Shown one piece after another: positions 17,827 through 27,012 of a stretch of 64,000 nucleotides of DNA. The position numbers and the translations under genes are program-made. Below the pieces are notes generated by a model. That model searched no databases. It saw nothing but the letters and a program-made list of their open reading frames with translations, and was not told the DNA's origin. The stretch comes from Ilumatobacter sp963746265. GTDB lineage: Bacteria > Actinomycetota > Acidimicrobiia > Acidimicrobiales > Ilumatobacteraceae. The stretch is taken from positions 124,001-188,000 of the forward strand of contig CAVVAM010000015.1 of the NCBI GenBank assembly GCA_963746265.1, in the 5' to 3' direction. Every line of letters starts with the position of its first letter. The first letter of the stretch is position 1.

Positions 17827-19374
17827 TCACACCGCCCCTCGGCGCTCGCGGTACCAGTCGATGGCCGCATTGGTGCTGGTGTCGTGGGCCGCAGGGTTCG
17901 TGTCGCCCATCAGCTCGGGTGTGATCTGGTTGGCCAGTTCCTTGCCGAGCTCCACCCCCCACTGATCGAAGCTGTTGATCCCCCAGATCGTGCCCTGCAC
18001 GAACACGATGTGCTCGTAGAGCGCGATCAGCTGACCGAGCACCGACGGGGTGAGCCGGTCGGCGAGGATCAGCGTGCTCGGGCGATCACCGGGGAAATGG
18101 CGGTACGGCTCGGCGGCGTTCGCCCGCCCGAACGCCAACGCCTCGGCTTGCGCGAACAGGTTGGCCATCAGCAGATCGTGATGATGCTGATACGGATGAT
18201 TCGGTCGGGCGAACCCGATGAAGTCGACCGGCACCACCCGGGTGCCCTGGTGGAGCAACTGGTAGAAGGCGTGCTGACCGTTCGTGCCGGGTTCGCCCCA
18301 CACGATCGGGCCGGTGTCGCCGTCGACGCGTTCCCCGTCGAGCCGGACGCGCTTGCCGTTCGACTCCATGTCGAGCTGTTGGAGGTAGGCGGGGAACCGG
18401 GCGAGTTCCTGCGCGTAGGGCAGCACCGCCTTCGTGGCACGACCGAGCGCATTGCCGTTGAGCACCCCGATCATGGCCAACAGCACGGGAGCGTTCACCG
18501 CCAGTGGTGCCGAGCGGAAGTGCTCGTCGATCGCCCGGAACCCGCCCAGGAACTCGCTGAATGCCTCGGGGCCGATCAGGAGCATGACCGACAGGCCGAT
18601 CGCGGAGTCGACCGAGTAGCGGCCACCGACCCAGTCCCAGAACCCGAACATGTTGGCGGTGTCGATGCCGAACTCGGCGACCCGTTCGGCGTTGGTCGAC
18701 ACGGCGACGAAGTGGTCCGCCACCGCCGCTTCACCGAGAGCGTCGACCAACCAGTCGCGTGCCGTGCGGGCATTGGTCAAGGTCTCGATGGTTCCGAACG
18801 TCTTCGACGCCACGATGAACAGCGTCGACTCGGGTTCGATTCGCTGGAGCGTGGCATGGACATCGGCGCCGTCGACGTTCGAGACGAAATGGGCGCGAAG
18901 TCGGGGGTGACCGAACGAGGCGAGCGCCTCGGCGACCATCGCGGGGCCGAGATCGCTGCCGCCGATCCCGATGTTGACGATGTCGGTGATGTGGTCGTCG
19001 GCTCGAACCCGATCGGCGAACGCCGCCATCGCGTCGAGCACCGCATGCACGTCGGGCACCACGTCCTCGCCGTCGGCTTCGACCGTGGTCCCGGCAGGCG
19101 CACGCAGCGCCGTGTGCAGCACCGCCCGGTCCTCGGTGACGTTGATGTGCTCGCCGGCCAACATCGCATCCCGGCGATCCGCCACACCGGCCGACTCCGC
19201 CCAAGCCACGAGCGCCGCCAGCAGGTCGTCGTCGAGTGGTTGCTTCGAGTAGTCGATCCGGAGATCGCCCGCTTCGAGCACGTAGCGTTCGGCTCGACCC
19301 GGGTCGGTCTCGAACAACTCGGCGAGGGTCCGGTCGACGGCGGCTGCGGACACGGCGGAGGGAACGTGGGTCAC
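17827..19374 (-). CDS. pgi: Glucose-6-phosphate isomerase
   Basis: Interconverts glucose 6-phosphate and fructose 6-phosphate. The 515-residue protein has both PGI signatures: the VNIGIGGSDLGP phosphate-binding region, SKTFGTIETLTNA, the DWVGGRYSVDSAIGLSV segment near residue 268, and GINSFDQWGVELGK near 475 containing the catalytic lysine. The HGC-type catalytic stretch appears as QLLHQGTRVVPVDFIG. GTG start at 19374. It lies 10 bp downstream of pgl, so the two glucose-6-phosphate enzymes are likely cotranscribed. Confidence 0.95.
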   Translation of the reverse strand: MTHVPSAVSAAAVDRTLAELFETDPGRAERYVLEAGDLRIDYSKQPLDDDLLAALVAWAESAGVADRRDAMLAGEHINVTEDRAVLHTALRAPAGTTVEADGEDVVPDVHAVLDAMAAFADRVRADDHITDIVNIGIGGSDLGPAMVAEALASFGHPRLRAHFVSNVDGADVHATLQRIEPESTLFIVASKTFGTIETLTNARTARDWLVDALGEAAVADHFVAVSTNAERVAEFGIDTANMFGFWDWVGGRYSVDSAIGLSVMLLIGPEAFSEFLGGFRAIDEHFRSAPLAVNAPVLLAMIGVLNGNALGRATKAVLPYAQELARFPAYLQQLDMESNGKRVRLDGERVDGDTGPIVWGEPGTNGQHAFYQLLHQGTRVVPVDFIGFARPNHPYQHHHDLLMANLFAQAEALAFGRANAAEPYRHFPGDRPSTLILADRLTPSVLGQLIALYEHIVFVQGTIWGINSFDQWGVELGKELANQITPELMGDTNPAAHDTSTNAAIDWYRERRGAV

Positions 19375-19384
19375 CGTCCCGACG

Positions 19385-20038
19385 CTAGTTCTTCGGCCGG
19401 AATCCCGGCGGAGCGGCTGCGTCGTCCACGAAGACCCACGTCGACTGCGAGCGAACCGCGGTGACGGGCAACGTTCGGTCGCGGAGCAACCACCGCTCGA
19501 CCACGTTCTGCTTGCTCGCTCCGACCGTCAGGACCACTCGTGATCGGGCGCCGTTGACCACCCGCCGGGTGAGCGTCATCCGGGGCAGACCGTGGAAGTC
19601 GTCGATCAACTCGACCGCACGTTCGGATCTGATCGGGGTGTCGTCACCGGGCGGCCACGACGCGGTGTGGCCGTCGTCACCGATGCCGAGGTGCACCACG
19701 TCGAGCCGCTCCGGGAGCATCGCCCCGTAGTGCCGCGCCGCCCGCCGGAGATCGTTCGCGGTGACCGGCATCAGCCGCACCCGCGACGGCACGGCCGCGA
19801 GTTGGAGGGCATTGCGAGCCTCGTCCCCATCGGGAGCGACCCGCTCGTCGACCTGCCACACCGTGGTCGTCGCCCAGGGGACGTCCTGGTCGAGGAGGGC
19901 CGTGATCATCGGCGGAGCCGTACTTCCTCCGCTGAGCGCCAAGAACGCCTCCCCACGACGTCGATGGGCATCACGGAGCCTGGCCGCGATCCAGACGGCG
20001 GCTCGTTCGGCGGCGTCGGGTCCGACACGGATGTCCAT
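19385..20038 (-). CDS. pgl: 6-phosphogluconolactonase
   Basis: Hydrolyses 6-phosphogluconolactone in the pentose phosphate pathway. 217 residues with the family markers ALSGGSTAPPM near residue 33, WQVDERVAPDGDEARNA near 62, and LGIGDDGHTASWPPG near 118. The catalytic His is within GIGDDGHTAS. No glucose-6-phosphate dehydrogenase gene is seen next to it, as would be common in a zwf-opcA-pgl cluster; here its partner is pgi. Confidence 0.92.
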   Translation of the reverse strand: MDIRVGPDAAERAAVWIAARLRDAHRRRGEAFLALSGGSTAPPMITALLDQDVPWATTTVWQVDERVAPDGDEARNALQLAAVPSRVRLMPVTANDLRRAARHYGAMLPERLDVVHLGIGDDGHTASWPPGDDTPIRSERAVELIDDFHGLPRMTLTRRVVNGARSRVVLTVGASKQNVVERWLLRDRTLPVTAVRSQSTWVFVDDAAAPPGFRPKN

Positions 20039-20093
20039 CCCGTCAGTGTGGCAGCGCTCCTCGCCGCGGATGTGGCTGCCGTAGCGTGACGGC

Positions 20094-20999
20094 GTGGATC
20101 GTGACCAGCGTCGAGGCCTCCGGGCCGCGATCGCCGCCTACACCCTGTGGGGGCTGCTGACGCTCTACTGGAAGCAGCTGGCCGGTCTCGACGCCGTCGA
20201 ACTGATCGGCTGGAGGGTGTCGACCGCCGGCCTCGTGATGGCGCTGGTCGTCACGACACTCGGTCGGTGGTCGACCGTGATCGAGGCGCTCCGGAGCCGT
20301 GCGATCCTCGGCCGGATCGCACTGGCATCCATGCTGCTCACGATCAACTGGACCACCTACGTGTGGGCCGTCGTGAACGATCGAGTGATCGAAACCGCAC
20401 TGGGCTATTTCCTGGCCCCACTCGGCACGATGGCGCTCGGCGTGATCGTGCTCGGCGAGCAGCTGACCCCGCTCAAGCGCCTGTCGGTCGGGTGTGCGCT
20501 GCTCGCCGTCGTGGTCCTCACCGTCTCGTACGGCCGCATGCCCTGGGTGGCGCTGGTGCTTGCAACGACGTGGTCCTGGTACGGGCTCACGAAGCGGCGC
20601 GTACCTCTGGATCCGATCGAGAGCCTCACGAGCGAGCTCATGGTGCTCTTGGTGCCGGCGGTGGCGCTCGTCGGACTCGGCTGGTTGCGCACGAACGGGA
20701 TCCCGGCCGAAGCCGAAGGCGTCGACTGGCTCCTGCTGCTGGGCACTGGAGCGATCACCGCCCTCCCTCTGCTGCTGTTCGCCTTCGCCGCCCAACGAGT
20801 TCCGTTCACGCTGCTCGGTCCCACCAACTACCTGGTGCCGCTGATCAACTTCCTGCTCGGCTGGCTCGTGTTCGACGAACCGCTCCCACCGAGCCGACTG
20901 ATCGGTTTCGGCCTCGTGTGGATCGCCCTGGTGCTGGTGACGATCGACACGGTTCGTGGTCGGGCGACGAGCGAGCGGCGAGTCGTACCCGTCCGCTGA
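20094..20999 (+). CDS. rarD: RarD/EamA-family permease
   Basis: A 301-residue membrane protein with about ten hydrophobic helices and the RarD opening GLRAAIAAYTLWGLLTLYWKQLAGL, then WRVSTAGLVMALVV, INWTTYVWAVVNDRVIETALGYFLAPLG and LGPTNYLVPLINFLLGWLVFDEPL, all characteristic of the RarD (chloramphenicol-sensitive) branch of the drug/metabolite transporter superfamily. The transported compound is unknown. GTG start at 20094, divergent from pgl with a short 55-bp gap. Confidence 0.9.
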   Translation: MDRDQRRGLRAAIAAYTLWGLLTLYWKQLAGLDAVELIGWRVSTAGLVMALVVTTLGRWSTVIEALRSRAILGRIALASMLLTINWTTYVWAVVNDRVIETALGYFLAPLGTMALGVIVLGEQLTPLKRLSVGCALLAVVVLTVSYGRMPWVALVLATTWSWYGLTKRRVPLDPIESLTSELMVLLVPAVALVGLGWLRTNGIPAEAEGVDWLLLLGTGAITALPLLLFAFAAQRVPFTLLGPTNYLVPLINFLLGWLVFDEPLPPSRLIGFGLVWIALVLVTIDTVRGRATSERRVVPVR

Positions 21000-21024
21000 C
21001 GCAATCCCGGTCGACACGACGACC

Positions 21025-21288
21025 GTGTGCCAGAGCGGCCCAGCGGCACCAGCCCGCGAGGGGACACCGGCGGAGTCGATCGATCGCGGCGCTCGTCGTG
21101 GCCGCCGTGGCGACGTCGGCTCGTATCGGGAGTACTTCGTCGGCCAGCTGGGTCGGGAACGCTCGGTCGACTCCGACCGTCTCGGCACCGAACTCGGGGA
21201 CGCGACGACGCTGCAGGAGGTCACCGACCAGGCGCTCGACGCCGCACCCACCTGCGAACTGAACCGACGACGGCTCACCGGGCGGTGA
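21025..21288 (+). other. Weak coding-like frame, possibly a gene remnant
   Basis: Between rarD and the convergent TetR gene lies an open frame (GTG 21025 to TGA 21288, 87 codons) whose second half (GSYREYFVGQLGRE ... ELGDATTLQEVTDQAL) has strong G/C third positions and a protein-like composition. There is no ribosome-binding site, the first half is Arg-rich, and it overlaps the TetR gene by 14 bp. I do not recognise it; it may be the 3' remnant of a lost gene or chance. Confidence 0.2.
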
Positions 21289-21901
21289 CCAACGTGCCGT
21301 CGAAGAAGCGTTCGAGTGCATCGACCGCCGCCGTGTAACGACTCGGGTCGCCGGCGACGTTCGTCATCCGCGCCAGACCGGTGAGGACCGCACCCAACAG
21401 ATCGGCCAGCGCCGCCTGGTCGACGTCGGGCTGCAGCTCACCGGCGGCCGCTGCACGGGCGACGAGACCGTTGAAGAATCGTTGGTGCCGGCCGCGCTGG
21501 GGTGTCAGGAGCGCCAGCAGGTCGGGATGCCGCTGGGTCTCCTGCGCCACGGCGACGATGAACCCGGCAATCGACGGGTCGGCGACCTGCAACTCGTTCG
21601 CTCGGCGCAGCACGGCACTGAACCTCGCCAGCAGATGCGACTCGGCTTCGGCCGCGAGCTCGAACTCGGAGTAGACACGATCGATCGTGTCGCAGTAGAC
21701 GGCTGCGTACAGCGCCGCCTTGGAGTCGACGTAGTGATAGATCGCCGTCGGGGTGATCCCGACGTCGGCTGCGATGAGCTTGTTGGTGGTCGCCCGGTAG
21801 CCGTCGCGAGCGAACCGCTCGCGTGCCGCACGCAGGATCTGCCGTCGCGTCTCGTCGGAGTTCCCCGCAGGTGGTCGGCCGATCCGGCCGCTGCTCCCCA
21901 T
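21275..21901 (-). CDS. TetR-family transcriptional regulator
   Basis: 208 residues starting at ATG 21901. The N-terminal HTH (ETRRQILRAARERFARDGYRATTNKLIAADVGITPTAIYHYVDSK region, residues about 17-62) is a textbook TetR DNA-binding domain, with the recognition helix in GITPTAIYHYV. The C-terminal ligand-binding part contains QETQRHPDLLALLTPQRGRHQRFF and a DQAALADLLGAVLTGLARM segment. The ligand and target genes are unknown. It is divergent from the DUF305 gene (83 bp apart), which is its most likely target together with itself. Confidence 0.9.
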   Translation of the reverse strand: MGSSGRIGRPPAGNSDETRRQILRAARERFARDGYRATTNKLIAADVGITPTAIYHYVDSKAALYAAVYCDTIDRVYSEFELAAEAESHLLARFSAVLRRANELQVADPSIAGFIVAVAQETQRHPDLLALLTPQRGRHQRFFNGLVARAAAAGELQPDVDQAALADLLGAVLTGLARMTNVAGDPSRYTAAVDALERFFDGTLVTAR

Positions 21902-21983
21902 GGGGCGAAGGTAGCGGCCATTCGACGACCGATCCGCTACCGAGCGATGCCGGACGACCGTGGTTCGCTGGCAGAATGCAGGC

Positions 21984-22691
21984 ATGAACGCGGACGCCGA
22001 CCTGTCGCTCGACCAGATCGTGGAGCTCGAACGGATGGAGACCGAGGCGGCCGCTGCGTCCGACGCTGCCCGCAGCGACTCCGATCAGGTCGTGCTGCCG
22101 TGGTGGCAACACCCGATGAACATCGTGACGCTGGTGGTCACCGCCGCGATCCTGGCCGGGATGATCGGTTGGATGGTCGGCGACAGCGATGCCAGCACCC
22201 AGCACAACGACATCGACACCGGCTTCCTGCAGGACATGCGCGTGCACCACGAGCAGGCCGTCCTGATGGGCACGATCTATCGCAACCTCCCCGACACCGA
22301 CCCAGGCCTGCGAACCGTCGCCCGCCAGATCGTGGTCGGTCAGAGCATCGAGGTGGGCCGGATGATCCAGCTCCTGCGATCGTTCGGGGAACTCGAAGCC
22401 AACGAGACCGGCACGGCGATGGTCTGGATGGGCATGGTGGCCGGCGTCGACAGCATGCCCGGCATGGCCACCGACGAGGATCTCGACCGGCTCGGCCGGC
22501 TCGATGGACGCGAGGCCGACGAGCTGTTCGTCGAGCTGATGTCGGCCCACCACGTCGGAGGCATCGAGATGGCCCAGTTCGCCGCCGCCAACGGGGAGAA
22601 CGCCGAGGTGATCACGATGGCCGGAGGGATGGCGTCCGCCCAGGCCGCCGAGATCGGCGAGATGGAGCGACTGCTCGATCGAGCAGCCTGA
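21984..22691 (+). CDS. DUF305 membrane-anchored protein
   Basis: A 235-residue protein starting at ATG 21984. A single membrane helix (NIVTLVVTAAILAGMIGWMV, around residues 45-64) follows an acidic cytoplasmic head; the rest is a DUF305 four-helix domain. The domain's His/Met-rich metal-ligand motifs are clear: FLQDMRVHHEQAVLMG and FVELMSAHHVGGIEMAQFA, plus several Met residues (MVWMGMVAGVDSMPGMA). DUF305 proteins are extracytoplasmic and often linked to copper handling, but a function is not proven. Divergent from a TetR gene that may control it. Confidence 0.88.
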   Translation: MNADADLSLDQIVELERMETEAAAASDAARSDSDQVVLPWWQHPMNIVTLVVTAAILAGMIGWMVGDSDASTQHNDIDTGFLQDMRVHHEQAVLMGTIYRNLPDTDPGLRTVARQIVVGQSIEVGRMIQLLRSFGELEANETGTAMVWMGMVAGVDSMPGMATDEDLDRLGRLDGREADELFVELMSAHHVGGIEMAQFAAANGENAEVITMAGGMASAQAAEIGEMERLLDRAA

Positions 22692-22746
22692 ACCCGACCT
22701 GAGAGCGATCATCGGGTCGTTCGGAGGCTCCGTACACTCGACGACG

Positions 22747-24360
22747 ATGCCGTCGATCGACCATCCGCGGCGCCGACTGCGGCGCTGGGCCGTGATGACC
22801 CTCGTCGCGGGCGTGATCGCGTCGGCCTGCGGCGTCGACCCCGGAGTCGTCAGTCTCTCGGCCCAGCCGACGGACACGACCGAGCTCCCGGCACCCGACG
22901 TCACCGTGCCGCCGACCGACAGTCTCCCCGACGACACCGTCGTCGAGACGCCGCCGACCACGGAACCGGCGCCGGTGTCGACCCTCCCCGAGGTCATCGA
23001 ACCGGTGCTCAACGTCGAGATCCAGATCGCCGACGTGGTGGACGTCGACCCGGGCAAGCCGGCGCGCGACTACGACCCCTTCGTGGCCGTGGCGTTGACC
23101 GACATCGAGGAGTGGTGGTCGCGGATCTTCCCGGAGCTGTACGCCACGGACTTCGCGCCACTCGAAGGAGGCATCTTCGCCGGGTACCCGGAACGACAGT
23201 CCGACCTTCCCGGCTGCGGCCAACCGACGACCGACTACGAGGATCTGGCCCTCTTCGTCGCGTTCTACTGCGAGTTCGGCGACTTCATGGTGTACGACGA
23301 TGCCAATGAGGACGTGCTGGCGCCCCTGGCGGCCGAGTTCGGCCCGGCCGTGGTGGGCATCGTGCTCGCCCACGAGTACGGCCACGCGGTCCAGTCGCGC
23401 ATCGGCGCGCTCGACCGCCGGCTCGCCACGATCATCACCGAACAGCAGGCGGACTGTTTCGCCGGCGCCTGGACCGGGCAGGCCTATCGCGGCGAGTCGG
23501 AACTGCTGCGCCTCGGCGACGCCGACGTGCGTGCGGGACTGATCGCGATGTTGAGCGTCCGCGACCCGGTCGGCACGAATCAGTTCGTGCCGGGCGGCCA
23601 TGGGGCGGCATTCGACCGGGTCGGCGCGTTCCAGGTCGGCTTCGTCGACGGTCCGGCCCGCTGCGCCGAGCTGCTCGACGACCCCCTGACGCTGGTACCG
23701 AACGAGTTCATCTTCCAGAGCGACTTCGCCCGGGGCGGCGACGCCTCGTACGACTGCTCCGACGATCCGAGCCCGGACTGCCGGCCCGCCCCCGAGTTCC
23801 TGGCCGAGGATCTCGACCACTTCTGGGACACGGAACTCGGCGGGTTCGACCCGGTGACGCCGGTGCCCGTCACGAGGCTCGACGAGCTCACCTGTGCCCA
23901 GCCGATGGTCATCGCCGATGTCGTCGTGACCTGCGCGGACGATCGGACCGTGCGCTTCCACGAGCCGACCGTTCGCGAGCTGTACGCCGAGTTCGGCGAC
24001 TTCACGATCGGCTACTACTACGGCGTGGCCTGGGCTGAGTTCGCGCAGGAGGCGCTCGGAAGCGACCTCGAAGGCGAGCAGCGAGCGCTGCTCAACGACT
24101 GCTACGCGGGTGCCTGGGTCCGCGACATCACACCCGACGCACAGGGCAACACACCCCGGCAGGGAGACCGCGACAACGACGGCACCCTCGACGGGATCAG
24201 TAGCTCCCCCGGCGATCTCGACGAGGCGATCCGGATGGCGATTCTCGAAGGCGACGACGGCGCGAACATCGACGAGGTCGGTTCGGCGTTCGAGAAGATC
24301 GCTGCGATCCGCGTCGGCGCACTGGGCGGACTGACCGCCTGCGAAGCCCGGTTCGGCTGA
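22747..24360 (+). CDS. Secreted zinc metallopeptidase-like lipoprotein with a degenerate second copy
   Basis: 537 residues. The N-terminus has a signal peptide ending ASAC, a plausible lipobox, then a Thr/Pro-rich linker. The first domain (about residues 100-330) is a neutral zinc metallopeptidase of the YpfJ type with the catalytic VLAHEYGHAVQ near residue 213 and EQQADCFAGAW near 235. The second half repeats the architecture: FWDTELGGFDPVTPV at its start, then ELYAEFGDFTIGYYYGVAWAEFAQEAL where HExxH should be, and LNDCYAGAW matching DCFAGAW. The zinc motif is lost, so the second copy is probably structural or regulatory. Near the end DRDNDGTLDG looks like a calcium loop. Confidence 0.82.
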   Translation: MPSIDHPRRRLRRWAVMTLVAGVIASACGVDPGVVSLSAQPTDTTELPAPDVTVPPTDSLPDDTVVETPPTTEPAPVSTLPEVIEPVLNVEIQIADVVDVDPGKPARDYDPFVAVALTDIEEWWSRIFPELYATDFAPLEGGIFAGYPERQSDLPGCGQPTTDYEDLALFVAFYCEFGDFMVYDDANEDVLAPLAAEFGPAVVGIVLAHEYGHAVQSRIGALDRRLATIITEQQADCFAGAWTGQAYRGESELLRLGDADVRAGLIAMLSVRDPVGTNQFVPGGHGAAFDRVGAFQVGFVDGPARCAELLDDPLTLVPNEFIFQSDFARGGDASYDCSDDPSPDCRPAPEFLAEDLDHFWDTELGGFDPVTPVPVTRLDELTCAQPMVIADVVVTCADDRTVRFHEPTVRELYAEFGDFTIGYYYGVAWAEFAQEALGSDLEGEQRALLNDCYAGAWVRDITPDAQGNTPRQGDRDNDGTLDGISSSPGDLDEAIRMAILEGDDGANIDEVGSAFEKIAAIRVGALGGLTACEARFG

Positions 24361-24819
24361 CGGCAGGGTCGACCGCGTCAGCGGATCGACGTTCGGTGAG
24401 TTCCTCGCCGAGCGACCGGTCAACCGCTCGGCACGACCGACCACCCCTTCGCGCCTGGGGCTTCGATGTGTCGGGATCGTCCGTGCACGAGAGCGCCCGG
24501 CCCAGATCGGAGACCTCTGCGTGGCACAGCTGGACCCGTCGACTCGTGCGTTCTCGAACGAGCGATGATCCCGGAGCGGACGACATCATGGGCCCGACGT
24601 TCCAGGTCCACGATGTCGGCACCGGTCGACCCGCCGGCATGCTGGGTGCAGCCGGGCGCGCCGACAGCTGTGCGCGGATCGAACGGACGAACCCCTCGGC
24701 GGGTGCCGTCCCACCCGGATGCTCCCGTTCGCGCCTCGCTGCGACGATTCAGCGCTCTGTCGGACCCGGGTCGACGAACCCGGCGCCCGCGACCGGTCGT
24801 AGACGACCAACGGCCGACG
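24361..24819. other. 459-bp interval without a recognisable gene
   Basis: The interval separates two convergent gene ends. Frames on both strands are open but Arg/Ser/Pro-rich and without a usable start or family-like segment. I see no strong terminator or RNA gene here. Confidence 0.5.
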
Positions 24820-26040
24820 TCAGTCGGCGTTCCCGTCGTCGGCGGCAGGGCTCGTGGTGGTCGTGGCGGGCACCGTCGTCGTGGTCGTCGTCGTCGTGGG
24901 AGCGACCGTCGTGGTCGTCGCCGGTGGCGGTGCCGGCTCCGTGGTGACCGCAGCGGGCGCCACCGTGGTCGTGGTCGTCGTCGTGGTGGTGGTCGTGGTC
25001 GTCGTGGCGTTCGGGTCGGCGTAGTCCCACCGCATCTTCGTCGCCTCTTCCGACTGGTTCTCGGGCTCGGTCACCCCGTCCCAGATGAGCACGCGGTCAC
25101 CGAGTTCGAGGATGTCCTGCATCGAGCTGCCCAGATACTGCGAGACGCGGATGCAGCCGTGCGACGCCGGGGTCAACGGCACGTTGTCGGCACCGTGGAT
25201 GGCGATGCCCTGATTGATGTAGATCGGGTTCATCATGCCGCCGAGCGGGCCGAGGCGCTGCCCTTCGACCTTGCGGTACGCCTTGAACACTCCGGGCGGC
25301 GTGTACGAGCGACCGCAGATCGCCTTCTCCTCGGGTTCCTCGAGTGGCTCACCGTTCCGATCGGTGTCGACCGTGATCGTTTCGCAGTACTCGTCGGCAG
25401 TCTCGTACCAGGGTGTGAAACCGGTGGCCCCGGGCGCCAACTCGCCAGTCGAGATGTGTGCCACGAGCGCCGGCTCATCGCCGTGGAACACCACCATCGT
25501 CTGTTCGGGAAGGTAGACCTCGGTGTGGTCGGCAAGACCGCCCGTCGGGCGACGGGGTGCGACCTTGATCGGATCCTGCATGCGGTCCCACAGCTCCGGC
25601 GTGACCACGCCGGTCGCCTCGGAGAAGGGCACCCCCATGATGAGCTTCTCGAAGGCCCACACGGCCTGGGTCGTCAGATTGCCGAACTGACCGTCGATCG
25701 GGCCCGGGTCGAACGCCAATTGGGCGAGACGTTCTTGGAGCCGTCGGACCTCCTCGCCCCAGGCGCCCTTCGACAACGGTTGGCTGAGCGGCACCTTGTC
25801 GACGGTCTCCGACGACTCCTCCACGGCGGAGTAGCTCTCCGACGGCACCGTTCCCTGCTCGGGAGCGGCGGTGGACTGGGCGAAGGTCACGACGGAGTCG
25901 TCGACCGGTGCGGATGAGGTCGGCTCGCCCCCTGCTCCGCTGATGACACCCGCCGCCACCACGGCCGCGACGAGACCGCCGGCGGCACCGACGGGCAACC
26001 AGCGCGCAGGGCTGTTGGGGGAGGCTTTCTGGGCGTTCAC
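24820..26040 (-). CDS. L,D-transpeptidase with peptidoglycan-binding domain and Thr-rich tail
   Basis: 406 residues. An N-terminal membrane anchor/signal (WLPVGAAGGLVAAVVAAGVISGAGG) leads to a PG_binding_1 domain (KGAWGEEVRRLQERLAQL ... GPIDGQFGNLTTQAVWAFE, about residues 90-135) and a YkuD catalytic domain (YLPEQTMVVFHGDEPALVAHISTG ... NQGIAIHGADNVPLTPASHGCIRVS) with the nucleophilic Cys near residue 293. It makes or edits 3-3 cross-links in peptidoglycan outside the membrane. After the domain comes a tail of about 65 residues made largely of Thr with Ala/Pro/Val, encoded by GTC/GTG-rich DNA. GTG start at 26040. Confidence 0.9.
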   Translation of the reverse strand: MNAQKASPNSPARWLPVGAAGGLVAAVVAAGVISGAGGEPTSSAPVDDSVVTFAQSTAAPEQGTVPSESYSAVEESSETVDKVPLSQPLSKGAWGEEVRRLQERLAQLAFDPGPIDGQFGNLTTQAVWAFEKLIMGVPFSEATGVVTPELWDRMQDPIKVAPRRPTGGLADHTEVYLPEQTMVVFHGDEPALVAHISTGELAPGATGFTPWYETADEYCETITVDTDRNGEPLEEPEEKAICGRSYTPPGVFKAYRKVEGQRLGPLGGMMNPIYINQGIAIHGADNVPLTPASHGCIRVSQYLGSSMQDILELGDRVLIWDGVTEPENQSEEATKMRWDYADPNATTTTTTTTTTTTTTVAPAAVTTEPAPPPATTTTVAPTTTTTTTTVPATTTTSPAADDGNAD

Positions 26041-26177
26041 GAGTCAGCTGTCCAGGGGTGCGTGGATGAAGAACAGGCTACCAATCCGAAACTCCACCCA
26101 GCCGTCAGATCTTCCGGATTGTGCCGAAACAGCGGAGTTTTCGACCCCGAGCGACGAGGTCCGACCGACGACGACGG

Positions 26178-26936
26178 TCAACCCTGCCGATCGACCACCC
26201 GGATACTGCCCAGATCGGTTCGCAGCGACCACATCTCGCGGAGGATGGTGCCGATCACGCCCGGTGAGCTCAAGGTCGACTCACCGCGGGTGCGCGGGAA
26301 GTAGTCGACCCCCATCTGCATGATCTCGTAGCCCAGTCGGGTCGACCGGATGATCAATTCGGCGTCGATGAACGACCCCTCGCTCTGCAGCTCGACATGA
26401 TCGAAGATGCGCGTGCGGATCAACTTGAACGCGAAGTTGATGTCGCGCACCTTGACCCCGAACAGGGCTTTGATGAGCGCGTTGTAGACCCAGGTGTACA
26501 GCGATCGCAGCGAACCCTCACCCGTACGGTCGAAGCGGTAGGCGCTGATGATGTCGACCTGGTATTCGCGCAGGAGACGAACCGCCCGCGGGAGCTCGGC
26601 CATGTCGAAGGGCAGGTCGGCGTCGGTGTAGAGGACCAGGTCGCCGGTCGCCGCAGCGAACCCGGTCTTCATCGATCCGCCGAGCTTGCGGTTGCGATCG
26701 TGGTGGATCACGCGCACGTGCGGGTCGGCAGCTGCGAGCCGATCGGCGATCTCACCGGTTCGGTCGGTCGACTTGTCGTCGATGACGATCAGTTCGTAGT
26801 CGCGTATGTCGCCGGCCGCGATCAGGTCTTCGCAGGCTCGCCGCCCGAACGTCAGTGCTCGCTCGATGTAGTCCTCCTCGTTCCACATCGGATAGAACAC
26901 CGACAGCTTCTCGAAAACCTCGTGCGGCGCGTCCAT
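26178..26936 (-). CDS. Glycosyltransferase family 2
   Basis: A 252-residue GT2 enzyme of the dolichyl-phosphate-mannose-synthase-like kind: LSVFYPMWNEEDYIERAL at the N-terminus, ELIVIDDKSTDRT near residue 47, and the DxD metal site in LVLYTDADLPFD near 102, followed by ISAYRFDRTGEGSLRSLYTWVYNALIKALFG and VRDINFAFKLIRT. It lacks the C-terminal membrane helices of some relatives. It likely transfers a sugar from a nucleotide donor to a lipid carrier. Start ATG 26936; the frame extends upstream without conserved sequence. Confidence 0.86.
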   Translation of the reverse strand: MDAPHEVFEKLSVFYPMWNEEDYIERALTFGRRACEDLIAAGDIRDYELIVIDDKSTDRTGEIADRLAAADPHVRVIHHDRNRKLGGSMKTGFAAATGDLVLYTDADLPFDMAELPRAVRLLREYQVDIISAYRFDRTGEGSLRSLYTWVYNALIKALFGVKVRDINFAFKLIRTRIFDHVELQSEGSFIDAELIIRSTRLGYEIMQMGVDYFPRTRGESTLSSPGVIGTILREMWSLRTDLGSIRVVDRQG

Positions 26937-27012
26937 CCCCGGCGAGGGTAGCCGGGCTCCAGGGGTCGGCGGCTGCGCCGTTCCGACAGCGATTGCTCCT
27001 AGAGTCGGGCCC

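Noticed and set aside
24850..25016. GTC/GTG-rich repeat as a regulatory element
   Set aside because: It encodes the Thr-rich tail of the L,D-transpeptidase, a known linker type in exported proteins.
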